Shown here: in pieces, positions 1-6,736 of the stretch
Numbering within the stretch: the first letter of the stretch is position 1
How the letters are laid out: every line of letters begins with the position of its first letter
Translations under genes and position numbers: made by a program
Source of the DNA: Fischerella sp.
Lineage (GTDB): Bacteria; Cyanobacteriota; Cyanobacteriia; Cyanobacteriales; Nostocaceae
Length of the DNA stretch: 12,465 nucleotides
Reading direction: 5' to 3'
Assembly: GCA_026419705.1 (NCBI GenBank)
Contig: JANZYY010000096.1
Coordinates: 1-12,465 of the forward strand
Notes under the pieces: model-generated
What the model saw: the letters and a program-made list of their open reading frames with translations, nothing else
The model's database searches: none
Told to the model about the DNA's origin: nothing

Positions 1-74
1 ACCTACTTGAGACCTTTTTTACAGACACTCCAGACATCGCTGTTGGTAAAGATGGCGGAATTATGAATCCATAA
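1..74 (+). CDS. C-terminal end of an unidentified protein (partial, 5' end outside window)
   Basis: The third plus frame reads from the window edge to TAA at 72-74 and gives 23 residues ending in DGGIMNP. The codons look ordinary (GAG ACC TTT, GAC ATC GCT GTT GGT) and the peptide is mildly acidic, like a true C-terminus. The stop lies inside the hairpin at 56-96, as expected for a gene that ends at a terminator, and the next gene converges on it. Too little remains to name a family. Frame 1 is also open to TGA at 64-66 but reads less like protein, so the frame choice is a judgement. Confidence 0.45.
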   Translation, partial: LLETFFTDTPDIAVGKDGGIMNP

Positions 75-96
75 TTTTTATGTCTTCGTAATTCCG
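56..96. terminator. Bidirectional hairpin terminator between convergent genes
   Basis: A 12-bp stem (56-67 with 85-96, one T-G pair) carries on, after a 2+2 internal loop, into a 5-bp stem CATAA/TTATG (70-74 with 78-82) closed by TTT. It lies between the end of the plus-strand partial gene and the stop of the minus-strand gene at 100-102. The AT-rich apex does not give a classical U-tract after the stem, but length and position fit a shared terminator. Confidence 0.7.
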
Positions 97-99
97 AGC

Positions 100-444
100 T
101 TAGCAAGGAACTAATTCTTCCTCGCCTTTGGGATGGGCTTGCTCTGTTTCCATCTCTTCCACTGGCAGATGCTCTTGACCAATAATTCCCGGTTGTTTGC
201 CCAAGGCAACCAATTCCCCGTCCTTGACGACTAGTGAGCTTTCGCAATTCGGACAGGTATAAACTCTGTGAGTTTTGCCATAGGTAGACACTTCATCTAC
301 CATTTCTGAGTTTGCCAGGTAGAAAACGAGAGCGCGTTCGGCAAGCTCTGACATGGGTTCAGAATCAACTGCTGAACGTATCTTCAGTTTTCTGTGCAGT
401 TCTGGCGATAAATACAAAGTAACTTTTTGCTTATTAGCTTGCAT
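100..444 (-). CDS. Small ribbon-helix-helix protein with CPNC zinc-knuckle-like motif
   Basis: A 114-residue protein. Residues 7-45 have the ribbon-helix-helix pattern: a short strand (KVTLYLS), then two helices (PELHRKLKIRSAVDS and PMSELAERALVFYL). The family (CopG/Arc/MetJ fold) binds DNA as a dimer through the paired strands. Residues 62-72 hold CPNC (Cys64, Cys67) followed by a hydrophobic strand, like half a zinc ribbon; the second Cys pair is missing, though the last residue is also Cys. The C-terminal 30 residues are acidic and probably disordered. It starts at ATG 444 behind a good TTGACA-type promoter, with palindromes on and after the -10 box that suit autoregulation. The target genes are unknown; divergent sqdB is a candidate. 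The fold is fairly sure; zinc binding and regulation are inference. An antitoxin role is less likely because no toxin partner adjoins it. Confidence 0.85.
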   Translation of the reverse strand: MQANKQKVTLYLSPELHRKLKIRSAVDSEPMSELAERALVFYLANSEMVDEVSTYGKTHRVYTCPNCESSLVVKDGELVALGKQPGIIGQEHLPVEEMETEQAHPKGEEELVPC

Positions 445-461
445 AACTCTGTTAACGGTCT

Positions 462-488
462 TACCCGGGTATGTTTTTTACGATATCG
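462..488. promoter_or_regulatory. Two palindromes at the promoter: possible operator for the ribbon-helix-helix protein
   Basis: TACCCGGGTA (462-471) is a perfect 10-bp palindrome about 9 bases past the -10 box. CGATATCG (481-488) is a perfect 8-bp palindrome overlapping the -10 box. Their centres are 18 bp apart, on nearly the same DNA face. Ribbon-helix-helix proteins often repress their own promoters through short palindromes. The palindromes are visible; the operator role is inferred. Confidence 0.35.
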
Positions 489-508
489 AGTCCTGTTTTG
501 GTTGTCAA
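480..508 (-). promoter_or_regulatory. Sigma70-type promoter of the ribbon-helix-helix gene
   Basis: Read on the minus strand, TTGACA (508-503) is a perfect -35 box. A 17-bp spacer follows, then TATCGT (485-480), a 4/6 match to the -10 consensus. The predicted transcript starts about 30 bases upstream of the ATG at 444. No convincing Shine-Dalgarno sequence precedes that ATG. Confidence 0.65.
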
Positions 509-555
509 GACAGTAAAACGTTTTGATGGCATTTTTGCAACAATTATTTACAAAT

Positions 556-590
556 GGTTAGTGGTTAGTAGTTAGTGGTTAGTGGTTGGT
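556..590. repeat. Heptamer tandem repeat (GGTTAGT x5)
   Basis: Five successive 7-base units: GGTTAGT, GGTTAGT, AGTTAGT, GGTTAGT, GGTTGGT. This is the short tandemly repeated repetitive (STRR) type known from heterocystous cyanobacteria. It lies in the divergent gap upstream of sqdB. A related array occurs at 11245-11272, and the complementary unit appears at 6411-6424 and inside bamA. Confidence 0.85.
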
Positions 591-642
591 AATCGGTAAT
601 AGGGAATTAATTATTGGTTTACTGAGATATCTATATGCAATG

Positions 643-684
643 CCCAATGCCCAATACCCAATACCCAACACCCAATTCCCAATC
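643..684. repeat. Heptamer tandem repeat (CCCAATR x6)
   Basis: Six 7-base units CCCAATG, CCCAATA, CCCAATA, CCCAACA, CCCAATT, CCCAATC run without a gap. This is a second STRR family in the same intergenic region. It ends 58 bases before the sqdB GTG codon, so it probably lies in or near the sqdB promoter or leader. Confidence 0.85.
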
Positions 685-695
685 TTCATGGTCAA

Positions 696-729
696 CAGGT
701 GACACAAACCTGATAGATTTAGCTATCAG
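696..729. promoter_or_regulatory. Two overlapping inverted repeats just upstream of sqdB
   Basis: CAGGT/ACCTG (696-700 with 708-712) and the perfect 7-bp pair CTGATAG/CTATCAG (710-716 with 723-729, 6-base loop) share bases 710-712, so only one can form fully at a time. The second ends 13 bases before GTG 743. It could be an operator or a leader hairpin near the ribosome-binding region. No -10/-35 pair for sqdB convinced me. Confidence 0.35.
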
Positions 730-748
730 CGAGTAAAAACTGGTGAAA

Positions 749-1903
749 ATGAAAGTCCTGGTTATTGGTGGCGATGGCTATTGCGGTTGGGCAACCGCAC
801 TTTACCTTTCTAATCGAGGTTACGAAGTTGGCATTCTAGATAGTTTGGTGCGGCGACACTGGGATAACCAGCTGGGTGTACAAACTCTCACCCCGATCGC
901 GCCAATTCAGCAACGTATCCAACGCTGGCAAGATTTGACTGGTAAACCCATCAATCTGTTTGTTGGCGATATCACTAATTACGAGTTTCTCCAAAAAGCA
1001 CTGCACAAATTTGAACCAAATGCGATTGTGCATTTTGGTGAACAGCGTTCAGCACCATTTTCCATGATCGACCGCGAACACGCAGTGATGACGCAGGTCA
1101 ATAACGTTGTCGGTACGCTGAATTTGCTGTACGCGATGAAAGAAGATTTTCCAGATTGCCATTTGGTGAAGCTAGGAACAATGGGTGAATATGGTACACC
1201 CAACATAGATATAGAAGAAGGCTATATCACTATCGAACACAACGGACGTAAAGATACCTTGCCTTATCCCAAGCAGCCTGGTTCAATGTATCACCTGAGT
1301 AAGGTCCATGACAGCCACAATATCCACTTTGCTTGTCGGATTTGGGGACTGCGAGCAACAGACCTAAATCAGGGTGTTGTTTACGGCGTCTTAACCGAAG
1401 AAACCGGAATGGACGAACTGTTAATTAACCGCCTTGATTATGATGGTGTGTTTGGAACAGCGTTGAACCGCTTTTGTATCCAAGCTGCAATTGGACACCC
1501 CTTAACTGTTTATGGTAAAGGCGGACAAACACGTGGATTTTTGGATATTCGGGACACGGTGCGATGTATTGAACTAGCGATCGCCAACCCAGCCCAGCCT
1601 GGCGAATTTCGGGTGTTTAACCAATTTACCGAACAATTTAGTGTTGGCGAGTTGGCAATGATGGTGAAAAAAGCCGGAAATGCGATGGGACTGAATGTGG
1701 AAGTCAATAACCTGCAAAACCCCAGAATCGAAAGAGAAGAACACTACTTCAACGCCAAAAACACAAAGCTGCTGGATCTGGGTTTACAACCCCATTATCT
1801 TTCCGATTCCCTACTTGATTCTCTGTTGCACTTTGCCATCAAATATCAAAACCGAGTCGATCGCAACCAAATTTTGCCAAAAGTGACTTGGCGTCGTAAA
1901 TAG
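749..1903 (+). CDS. sqdB: UDP-sulfoquinovose synthase
   Basis: Makes UDP-sulfoquinovose from UDP-glucose and sulfite, the head-group donor for the thylakoid lipid SQDG. It is an NAD-dependent extended short-chain dehydrogenase with the nucleotide loop GGDGYCGWATALYL at residues 7-20. Thr144 (TMGEYG), Tyr181 and Lys185 (YHLSK) match the catalytic Thr/Tyr/Lys of plant SQD1, whose 145/182/186 numbering I recall. GEQRSAPFSMID (98-109) is also typical. The protein has 384 residues, a normal length, with no break. I chose ATG 749 because it gives MKVLVIGGDG, the usual N-terminus; GTG 743 adds two residues and cannot be excluded. A weak GGTGA lies only two bases before the ATG. sqdX, the next enzyme, follows about 460 bases downstream. 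Confidence 0.97.
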   Translation: MKVLVIGGDGYCGWATALYLSNRGYEVGILDSLVRRHWDNQLGVQTLTPIAPIQQRIQRWQDLTGKPINLFVGDITNYEFLQKALHKFEPNAIVHFGEQRSAPFSMIDREHAVMTQVNNVVGTLNLLYAMKEDFPDCHLVKLGTMGEYGTPNIDIEEGYITIEHNGRKDTLPYPKQPGSMYHLSKVHDSHNIHFACRIWGLRATDLNQGVVYGVLTEETGMDELLINRLDYDGVFGTALNRFCIQAAIGHPLTVYGKGGQTRGFLDIRDTVRCIELAIANPAQPGEFRVFNQFTEQFSVGELAMMVKKAGNAMGLNVEVNNLQNPRIEREEHYFNAKNTKLLDLGLQPHYLSDSLLDSLLHFAIKYQNRVDRNQILPKVTWRRK

Positions 1904-1909
1904 CAAAGC

Positions 1910-1999
1910 GTGAAGATGCGATCGCTGATTCTGTTTGTGCTTGTCGTACTGCCCGGTGTGGCATTTAGTAGTGTTAGTATCTACTACCTACTTCCCTAA
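1910..1999 (+). CDS. Possible small single-span membrane peptide
   Basis: Six bases after the sqdB stop, a GTG (1910) or ATG (1916) opens a 29- or 27-codon frame ending at TAA 1997-1999. The product starts MKMRSLILF and is almost entirely hydrophobic: a short basic N-terminus, then about 22 residues able to span a membrane (LILFVLVVLPGVAF, then SIYYLLP). Such tiny one-helix proteins are common in thylakoids, but I do not recognise this one as any Psb, Psa, Pet or Ndh subunit. Against it: no clear ribosome-binding site, a HIP1 site supplies the start region, and bases 1946-2009 form an inverted repeat that could explain the sequence without coding. Confidence 0.35.
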   Translation: MKMRSLILFVLVVLPGVAFSSVSIYYLLP

Positions 2000-2009
2000 T
2001 GGGCAGTAC
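1946..2009. repeat. Nested inverted repeat downstream of sqdB
   Basis: GTACTGCCC (1946-1954) and GGGCAGTAC (2001-2009) are perfect 9-bp inverted arms. Inside, TAGTAG (1966-1971) pairs with CTACTA (1981-1986). It may end the sqdB transcript or be a small palindromic repeat. No T-tract follows, so a simple intrinsic terminator is uncertain. Confidence 0.5.
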
Positions 2010-2083
2010 TAGATCCTGCTTGTAAAAACTACCAGCAAGTAGCAAAGTTCCCATCTGCAACGATGTGCGACTGATTACTTGTT

Positions 2084-2102
2084 GCTGCTTTGCGGAAGCA
2101 GC
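2084..2102. other. Strong hairpin in the sqdB-sqdX gap
   Basis: GCTGCTT (2084-2090) and AAGCAGC (2096-2102) pair perfectly around the loop TGCGG. No run of T follows, so it is not an obvious terminator. It lies about 260 bases before the sqdX start and may belong to a leader or processing site. Apart from this hairpin, nothing stands out in 2010-2168. Confidence 0.4.
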
Positions 2103-2286
2103 CGGAGTGTTGTTATTGCTGCAAAGTCAGAGCGACGCGCTATTCAGCTTGGGTGAGGTGGAGAATCCTTGACTACCCATGCACGTGGCTGGATTGTAGA
2201 CATTGAGGATATTTCCAATTTTGCGCACCAGCGATCGCAAAACATGAAATTGGCCTACGCGGAATTGCTTATTGCATATGAAACAG

Positions 2287-2299
2287 TTTACACTGTAAA
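2287..2299. promoter_or_regulatory. Palindrome TTTACA-C-TGTAAA upstream of sqdX
   Basis: A perfect 6+1+6 palindrome centred at 2293, about 70 bases before the sqdX ATG. A weak promoter (TTGCAT 2272-2277, 18-bp spacer, TAAATA 2296-2301) overlaps it, which would suit a repressor site. It matches neither the NtcA pattern (GTA-N8-TAC) nor a cyanobacterial Pho box as I know them. Confidence 0.3.
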
Positions 2300-2363
2300 T
2301 AATGCTGAAATTGCCCAGAAGTTGGGACTATCTGAACACCGTGCCTGTACTGAATCAGATTTT

Positions 2364-3497
2364 ATGAGGATTGCTTTATTTACCGAAACCTTTCTGCCCA
2401 AGGTTGACGGCATTGTAACGCGCTTGCGCCATACTATTGAACATTTACAAAGCAGCGGCGACGAAGTACTGGTGATTTGTCCTGATGGTGGCATCAGTGA
2501 ATACAAAGGGGCGCAAATATACGGAGTCTCCGGTTTTCCCCTGCCACTGTATCCAGAGTTAAAAATGGCACTGCCACGCCCAGCAATTGGTTACATTCTG
2601 GAACAGTTTCAGCCAGATATTATTCATGTAGTCAATCCAGCGGTTTTGGGATTGGCTGGTATATTCTATAGCAAGATACTCGATATTCCCTTAGTGGCTT
2701 CTTACCATACCCATTTACCCCAATATCTGCAGCATTATGGTTTAGGAATGCTAGAAGGTTTGCTGTGGGAATTATTGAAAGCTGGTCACAATCAAGCAGC
2801 TTTAAATTTGTGTACTTCTACAGCGATGATGGAGGAACTAACAACCCACGGCATTGAAAGAGTGAATTTATGGCAGCGGGGAGTCGATACAGAGACATTT
2901 CATCCTCGCTTAGCCAGTTACCAAATGCGATCGCGTTTATCGCAAAATCACCCAGATCGTCCCCTACTGCTTTACGTCGGGCGTCTTTCTGCTGAAAAAG
3001 AAATTGAGCGCATCAAACCAATATTAGAAGCTATTCCGGAAGCGAGACTGGCATTAGTAGGAGATGGTCCCCACCGCCAAGCCTTAGAAAAGCATTTTGC
3101 TAATACAAACACCCATTTTGTTGGTTATTTGGTAGGTCAAGAGTTAGCTTCAGCATTTGCTAGTGCTGATGCTTTTATCTTTCCCTCTCGTACGGAAACA
3201 CTTGGTCTGGTACTACTAGAAGCAATGGCCGCAGGATGTCCGGTGGTCGCAGCCCGTTCTGGTGGCATTCCTGACATCGTCAGTGATGGTGTAAATGGAT
3301 ACTTATTCGATCTAGATGCCGGTGACGGGGGGGCGATCGCTGCTACGATTCGTTTATTAGAGATGAAACAAGAACGAGAAACTATTCGTCAAAACGCCCG
3401 TCGGGAAGCAGAACGTTGGGGATGGGCAGCTGCCACTCGCCAATTGCAAGATTATTATCAGAAGGTCATCTACTCTGAATTACCGAAAGCAGCTTAA
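2364..3497 (+). CDS. sqdX: Sulfoquinovosyltransferase (SQDG synthase)
   Basis: Transfers sulfoquinovose from UDP-sulfoquinovose to diacylglycerol, the last step to SQDG at the thylakoid or inner membrane. It is a GT4-family retaining glycosyltransferase with GT-B fold. The acceptor-side domain begins MRIALFTETFLPKVDGIVTR, characteristic of SqdX. The donor domain has GRLSAEK (206-212) and the EX7E motif Glu278/Glu286 within TETLGLVLLEAMAAG, followed by SGGIPDIV. With ATG 2364 the protein has 377 residues, the usual size. The frame stays open upstream to TTG 2169, adding up to 65 residues, but the family N-terminus argues for 2364. No Shine-Dalgarno is visible. It follows sqdB, probably with its own promoter given the gap. 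Confidence 0.95.
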   Translation: MRIALFTETFLPKVDGIVTRLRHTIEHLQSSGDEVLVICPDGGISEYKGAQIYGVSGFPLPLYPELKMALPRPAIGYILEQFQPDIIHVVNPAVLGLAGIFYSKILDIPLVASYHTHLPQYLQHYGLGMLEGLLWELLKAGHNQAALNLCTSTAMMEELTTHGIERVNLWQRGVDTETFHPRLASYQMRSRLSQNHPDRPLLLYVGRLSAEKEIERIKPILEAIPEARLALVGDGPHRQALEKHFANTNTHFVGYLVGQELASAFASADAFIFPSRTETLGLVLLEAMAAGCPVVAARSGGIPDIVSDGVNGYLFDLDAGDGGAIAATIRLLEMKQERETIRQNARREAERWGWAAATRQLQDYYQKVIYSELPKAA

Positions 3498-3502
3498 ATT
3501 GA

Positions 3503-3608
3503 GGGATTGGGTATTGGGGACTGGGGACTGGGAGAAGAACAAGCGAGAGAGGGAAGACAAGGGAGAAAAATGCTTCCTTCCCTTCCCGAATCCCTACTCT
3601 CCAATCCC
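3503..3608. repeat. Heptamer repeats with long imperfect foldback, sqdX-cyclase gap
   Basis: Units GGGATTG, GGTATTG, GGGACTG, GGGACTG fill 3503-3530. The far side is C-rich: CCAATCCC (3601-3608) is the complement of GGGATTGG (3503-3510), and GGGAAG (3551-3556) pairs with CTTCCC (3577-3582). Together they can fold into one long hairpin covering almost the whole gap after the sqdX stop, so it may act as terminator or transcript stabiliser. Confidence 0.6.
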
Positions 3609-3640
3609 TGCTCCCCGCTTTGCTCCCTTAACATAAAATC

Positions 3641-6214
3641 ATGACACTTCTAAACTCTGGTAGCGTTTTGGCTACATTAACTGAACTGACTCAAGTTAAT
3701 CGTACCCACGCCTTACTGCGTCGTGTCAAAGACCTTTCTGTTAGTGAATTTATTTGCTTACTAGATTTTATTACTGCCGAATTCCAGCAATTTCTGCGGG
3801 CGATTGAACTCATTAACAATGAAGCCCTAGAAACCATGCTGGAGAAGGTACTAGAAGCGATTACACTCAAAATTGGTCAAATTCTCCAAGCTGAACACAC
3901 TACTATTTTCTTGGTAGACTACAATAAGGGTCAGCTGTGGACAAAAATTCCTCAAGAGAATACTCACAAACCTTTAGAAATTCGTATTCCTATTACTGTT
4001 GGCATTCCTGGTCATGTTGCCATAACAGGTCAATGTCTAAACATTTCTGAAACTTCTACTCACCCACTTTTTAGTTCAGACCTGGAAAAACAAATAGGCT
4101 ACAAGATTGATAATCTTTTGTGTATGCCAGTTTTAAGCAGTAAGAACCAGGTCGTAGCAGTAGTACAACTAGCAAATAAAGCAGGAAATATTCCCTTTGA
4201 TCTTGAGGATGAAGAGCGATTTCGCAACTTTGCATCAGCTATTGGTATTATCCTAGAAAGTTGTCAATCTTTTTATGTGGCTGCTCGCAACCAGAGGGGT
4301 GCTACTGCTCTTTTGCGAGCGACTCAAACCCTAGGGCAAAGTCTTGATTTAGAAGCGACTTTGCAAATAGTTATGGAACAAGCGCGGATTTTAATGCAGG
4401 CAGACCGCAGCACGCTGTTTTTATATCGTAAAGAAATGGGAGAACTTTGGACAAAAGTAGCAGCTGCGGATGGGAAAACAATGATAGAAATCCGCATTCC
4501 TGCTAACCGTGGTATTGTTGGCTATGTGGCTTCTACCGGTGAAGCGCTGAATATCCCGGACGCCTACAAAGATCCCCGTTTCGACCCCACTACAGATAAA
4601 AAGACGGGGTATGTAACTCGCAATATCCTGTGTTTGCCAGTATTCAATTCTGCTCATGAATTGATTGGTGTGACACAGTTAATTAACAAACAACAAGGCT
4701 GTTTTACTACTTCTGATGAAGAGTTCATGCGGGCTTTTAACATTCAAGCAGGAATTGCTTTAGAAAATGCTCGTTTATTTGAAAATGTCCTATTAGAAAA
4801 ACAGTATCAAAAAGATATTTTGCAAAGCCTTTCGGATGCCGTAATTTCCACAGATATGGAAGGTCGCATTGTGACTATAAATGATGCGGCACTAGAATTA
4901 CTTGGTTGTTCTTTAAAGGATGTAAATGCCAAACAAAATAAACATTTATGGGAACAAAATTTGATTGGTCGCCTTGTATGGGAGGTGGTACCAATTGATA
5001 ATTTACAAATGCGACTGCAAGATAGTCTCAAAACAGGGGCAAAACATTATGTACCAGAGCAAAATTTGACGGTGGGACTATATTTAAATACCGCAGATGA
5101 CACCTGTGCTCAGGAAGATACAGGAACTTACATTTTGGCGATACGCGATCGCACTCAAGCGGAGGTTTTTATTCCTTGGAATCAATCCCTAACTCCCCAG
5201 TCCAAGTTATTGAGTGCTGACAATGTGAATAAAATTGAGCGCAGCATTAATCTTACCGTTAATCCCTTAACTAATCCAGAAGGCGGAGTGCGCGGTGGTT
5301 TAGTTGTTTTGGAAGACATCAGTCAGGAAAAACGGATGAAAAACACAATGTACCGCTACCTGACTCCCCGTGTAGCTGAACAAGTAATGGCTCTGGGGGA
5401 AGACGCCTTAATGGTCGGTGAACGTAAAGAAGTAACCATCTTGTTCTCTGACATTCGAGGTTACACTACTCTGACAGAAAATCTTGGTGCGGCTGAGGTA
5501 GTATCGCTGCTAAATCAGTATTTTGAAACGATGGTAGAAGCTGTATTTAACCACGAAGGTACTCTTGACAAATTTATCGGCGATGCTTTAATGGCAGTGT
5601 TTGGTGCGCCACTACCGTTAATGGAAAACCATGCTTGGAAGGCGGTACAAGCAGCATTAGAAATGCGACAGCGTCTGGAAGAGTTTAACCAACGACGGGT
5701 AATCCAACAGCAACCAAAAATTCATATTGGTATTGGCATTAGTTCGGGGGAAGTAGTCTCGGGAAATATTGGGTCTCACAAACGCATGGACTACACAGTG
5801 ATTGGCGATGGCGTCAATTTAAGTTCGCGTTTGGAAGTAGTAACAAAAGAATATGGTTGTGATATTATCTTAAGTGAATTTACTTACAATTTATGCCGCG
5901 ATCGCGTTTGGGTGCGAGAGTTAGACAAAATCCGCGTCAAAGGAAAACATCAGGCGGTAAACATCTACGAATTGATTGGCGATCGCACCACACCCCTAGA
6001 CAACACTACCCAAGAATTTCTGTCCCATTACTATGACGGACGTGATGCTTATTTGAACCGTAACTTTGAGCGGGCGATCGCCTGCTTTGAAACGGCAAAA
6101 AAAATTCGGCCTGCGGATCAAGCCGTCAATATCCACTTACAACGTGCTCGCAGTTACCTTCAACAAACCTTGCCAAACTCTTGGGATGGCGTTTGGACAA
6201 TGATGAATAAGTAA
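3641..6214 (+). CDS. cyaB1: Class III adenylate cyclase, GAF-GAF-PAS-cyclase (CyaB1 type)
   Basis: Makes cAMP from ATP. Domains: N-terminal region 1-55, GAF-A about 60-205, GAF-B about 230-378, PAS about 386-505, catalytic domain about 593-745, and a TPR-like helical C-terminus about 790-845. Both GAF domains keep the NKXnFX3DE motif of cyclic-nucleotide-binding GAFs (Asn179-Lys180...Phe186...Asp190-Glu191; Asn349-Lys350...Phe355...Asp359-Glu360). Catalytic residues are present: metal Asp604 (FSDIRGYT) and Asp648 (FIGDALMA), adenine-selecting Lys644 and Thr719, and Asn726/Arg730 (GDGVNLSSR). All sit two below the Anabaena CyaB1 numbers I recall, and length is 857 against 859, so orthology is likely. 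No membrane segment is seen, so it is probably cytosolic. ATG 3641 has no clear ribosome-binding site. It seems to stand alone transcriptionally. Confidence 0.93.
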   Translation: MTLLNSGSVLATLTELTQVNRTHALLRRVKDLSVSEFICLLDFITAEFQQFLRAIELINNEALETMLEKVLEAITLKIGQILQAEHTTIFLVDYNKGQLWTKIPQENTHKPLEIRIPITVGIPGHVAITGQCLNISETSTHPLFSSDLEKQIGYKIDNLLCMPVLSSKNQVVAVVQLANKAGNIPFDLEDEERFRNFASAIGIILESCQSFYVAARNQRGATALLRATQTLGQSLDLEATLQIVMEQARILMQADRSTLFLYRKEMGELWTKVAAADGKTMIEIRIPANRGIVGYVASTGEALNIPDAYKDPRFDPTTDKKTGYVTRNILCLPVFNSAHELIGVTQLINKQQGCFTTSDEEFMRAFNIQAGIALENARLFENVLLEKQYQKDILQSLSDAVISTDMEGRIVTINDAALELLGCSLKDVNAKQNKHLWEQNLIGRLVWEVVPIDNLQMRLQDSLKTGAKHYVPEQNLTVGLYLNTADDTCAQEDTGTYILAIRDRTQAEVFIPWNQSLTPQSKLLSADNVNKIERSINLTVNPLTNPEGGVRGGLVVLEDISQEKRMKNTMYRYLTPRVAEQVMALGEDALMVGERKEVTILFSDIRGYTTLTENLGAAEVVSLLNQYFETMVEAVFNHEGTLDKFIGDALMAVFGAPLPLMENHAWKAVQAALEMRQRLEEFNQRRVIQQQPKIHIGIGISSGEVVSGNIGSHKRMDYTVIGDGVNLSSRLEVVTKEYGCDIILSEFTYNLCRDRVWVRELDKIRVKGKHQAVNIYELIGDRTTPLDNTTQEFLSHYYDGRDAYLNRNFERAIACFETAKKIRPADQAVNIHLQRARSYLQQTLPNSWDGVWTMMNK

Positions 6215-6258
6215 ATATACGATCATCTGCATTTGAACACTTGTACAATCCACCTGTA

Positions 6259-6286
6259 TTGGTAATGGGTAAAGGGTAATTGGTAA
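6259..6286. repeat. Heptamer tandem repeat (NNGGTAA x4)
   Basis: TTGGTAA, TGGGTAA, AGGGTAA, TTGGTAA run in tandem just after the cyclase gene. This is another STRR sequence class. In the same gap, CCAACCA is repeated twice at 6411-6424. Confidence 0.7.
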
Positions 6287-6307
6287 TTAGGGTATTAGCT
6301 GATAACT

Positions 6308-6330
6308 GCGATGGTCAAAGACCGCTTTTT
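6308..6330 (+). terminator. Weak candidate terminator after the cyclase gene
   Basis: GGTC-AAA-GACC (6313-6323), with possible further pairing GC/GC, is followed by a run of five T (6326-6330). The stem is short, so termination may be shared with the hairpin at 6373-6396. Confidence 0.4.
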
Positions 6331-6372
6331 AGGAGCATAGCAGCAGGGAAATCAATTGAGGACTAGACTTGA

Positions 6373-6396
6373 TATTACCGAACAACAAAGGTAATA
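6373..6396. terminator. Inverted repeat between convergent genes
   Basis: TATTACC (6373-6379) and GGTAATA (6390-6396) pair perfectly over 7 bp with a 10-base loop. It lies between the converging ends of the cyclase (6214) and the minus-strand gene (6447), where a bidirectional terminator is expected, but there is no U-tract on either side. Confidence 0.4.
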
Positions 6397-6446
6397 CCCC
6401 TGATAAACTACCAACCACCAACCAATGATGATTGACTATGGATTGA

Positions 6447-6713
6447 TTATCTTTCTGGTTTGTCTTCATTGTCCATTCGGAAGGGATTTTCGCCAATTCT
6501 CAGTTCTTGTTTCGATTGTTTCAAAATTTTCCAAAGAGCCTTGATTTGCTCATAAGCCTCTTCAGGTGGGATTTTACCAGATGTCTCTAAGTTGCAGATA
6601 TAGCTGACTTTTTGGGCAAATTCCTGCAAATTAGCGTTGAACAATAAGTTCTCTGGTTTTACCTGACCGTAGTAGCGACTCCGAGGATAAAGAAAATCAT
6701 CTTTGTTAACCAT
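6447..6713 (-). CDS. Conserved cyanobacterial small protein of unknown function (DUF7219-like)
   Basis: An 88-residue soluble protein beginning MVNKDDFLYPRSRYYGQ. The middle has two amphipathic stretches (NANLQEFAQKVSYICNLE and PPEEAYEQIKALWKILKQSK) that should form helices; the tail is polar. I recall such proteins from many cyanobacteria under a DUF label, but the DUF number is from memory and no function is known to me. The ATG at 6713 fits this conserved start. A GTG at 6731 would add six residues, but it overlaps a perfect anti-Shine-Dalgarno match (AGGAGGTGA, 6736-6728) and is probably not used. The distance from that site to the ATG is longer than usual. It is divergent from purC and convergent with the cyclase. 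No transmembrane segment or cofactor motif is seen. Confidence 0.85.
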   Translation of the reverse strand: MVNKDDFLYPRSRYYGQVKPENLLFNANLQEFAQKVSYICNLETSGKIPPEEAYEQIKALWKILKQSKQELRIGENPFRMDNEDKPER

Positions 6714-6727
6714 TTTTCTATTTACTT

Positions 6728-6736
6728 TCACCTCCT
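6728..6736 (-). promoter_or_regulatory. Perfect Shine-Dalgarno sequence
   Basis: The minus strand reads AGGAGGTGA, fully complementary to the 16S rRNA tail. It is the strongest such site in the window. Fourteen bases separate it from ATG 6713 (17 counted from AGGAGG), longer than the usual 5-10. GTG 6731 lies inside the site and so cannot be served by it. Confidence 0.7.

Noticed and set aside
1..66. Frame 1 reading of the window edge as the partial gene
   Set aside because: Open to TGA at 64-66 but with less protein-like codons than frame 3, which ends within the terminator.
1904..2363. NtcA or Pho-box site controlling sqdX
   Set aside because: I looked for GTA-N8-TAC and for 8-base Pho direct repeats and saw neither.
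4421..5031. Minus-strand frames of 74-78 codons inside the cyclase gene
   Set aside because: Shadows of conserved GAF and PAS coding sequence, with no promoter or ribosome-binding site.
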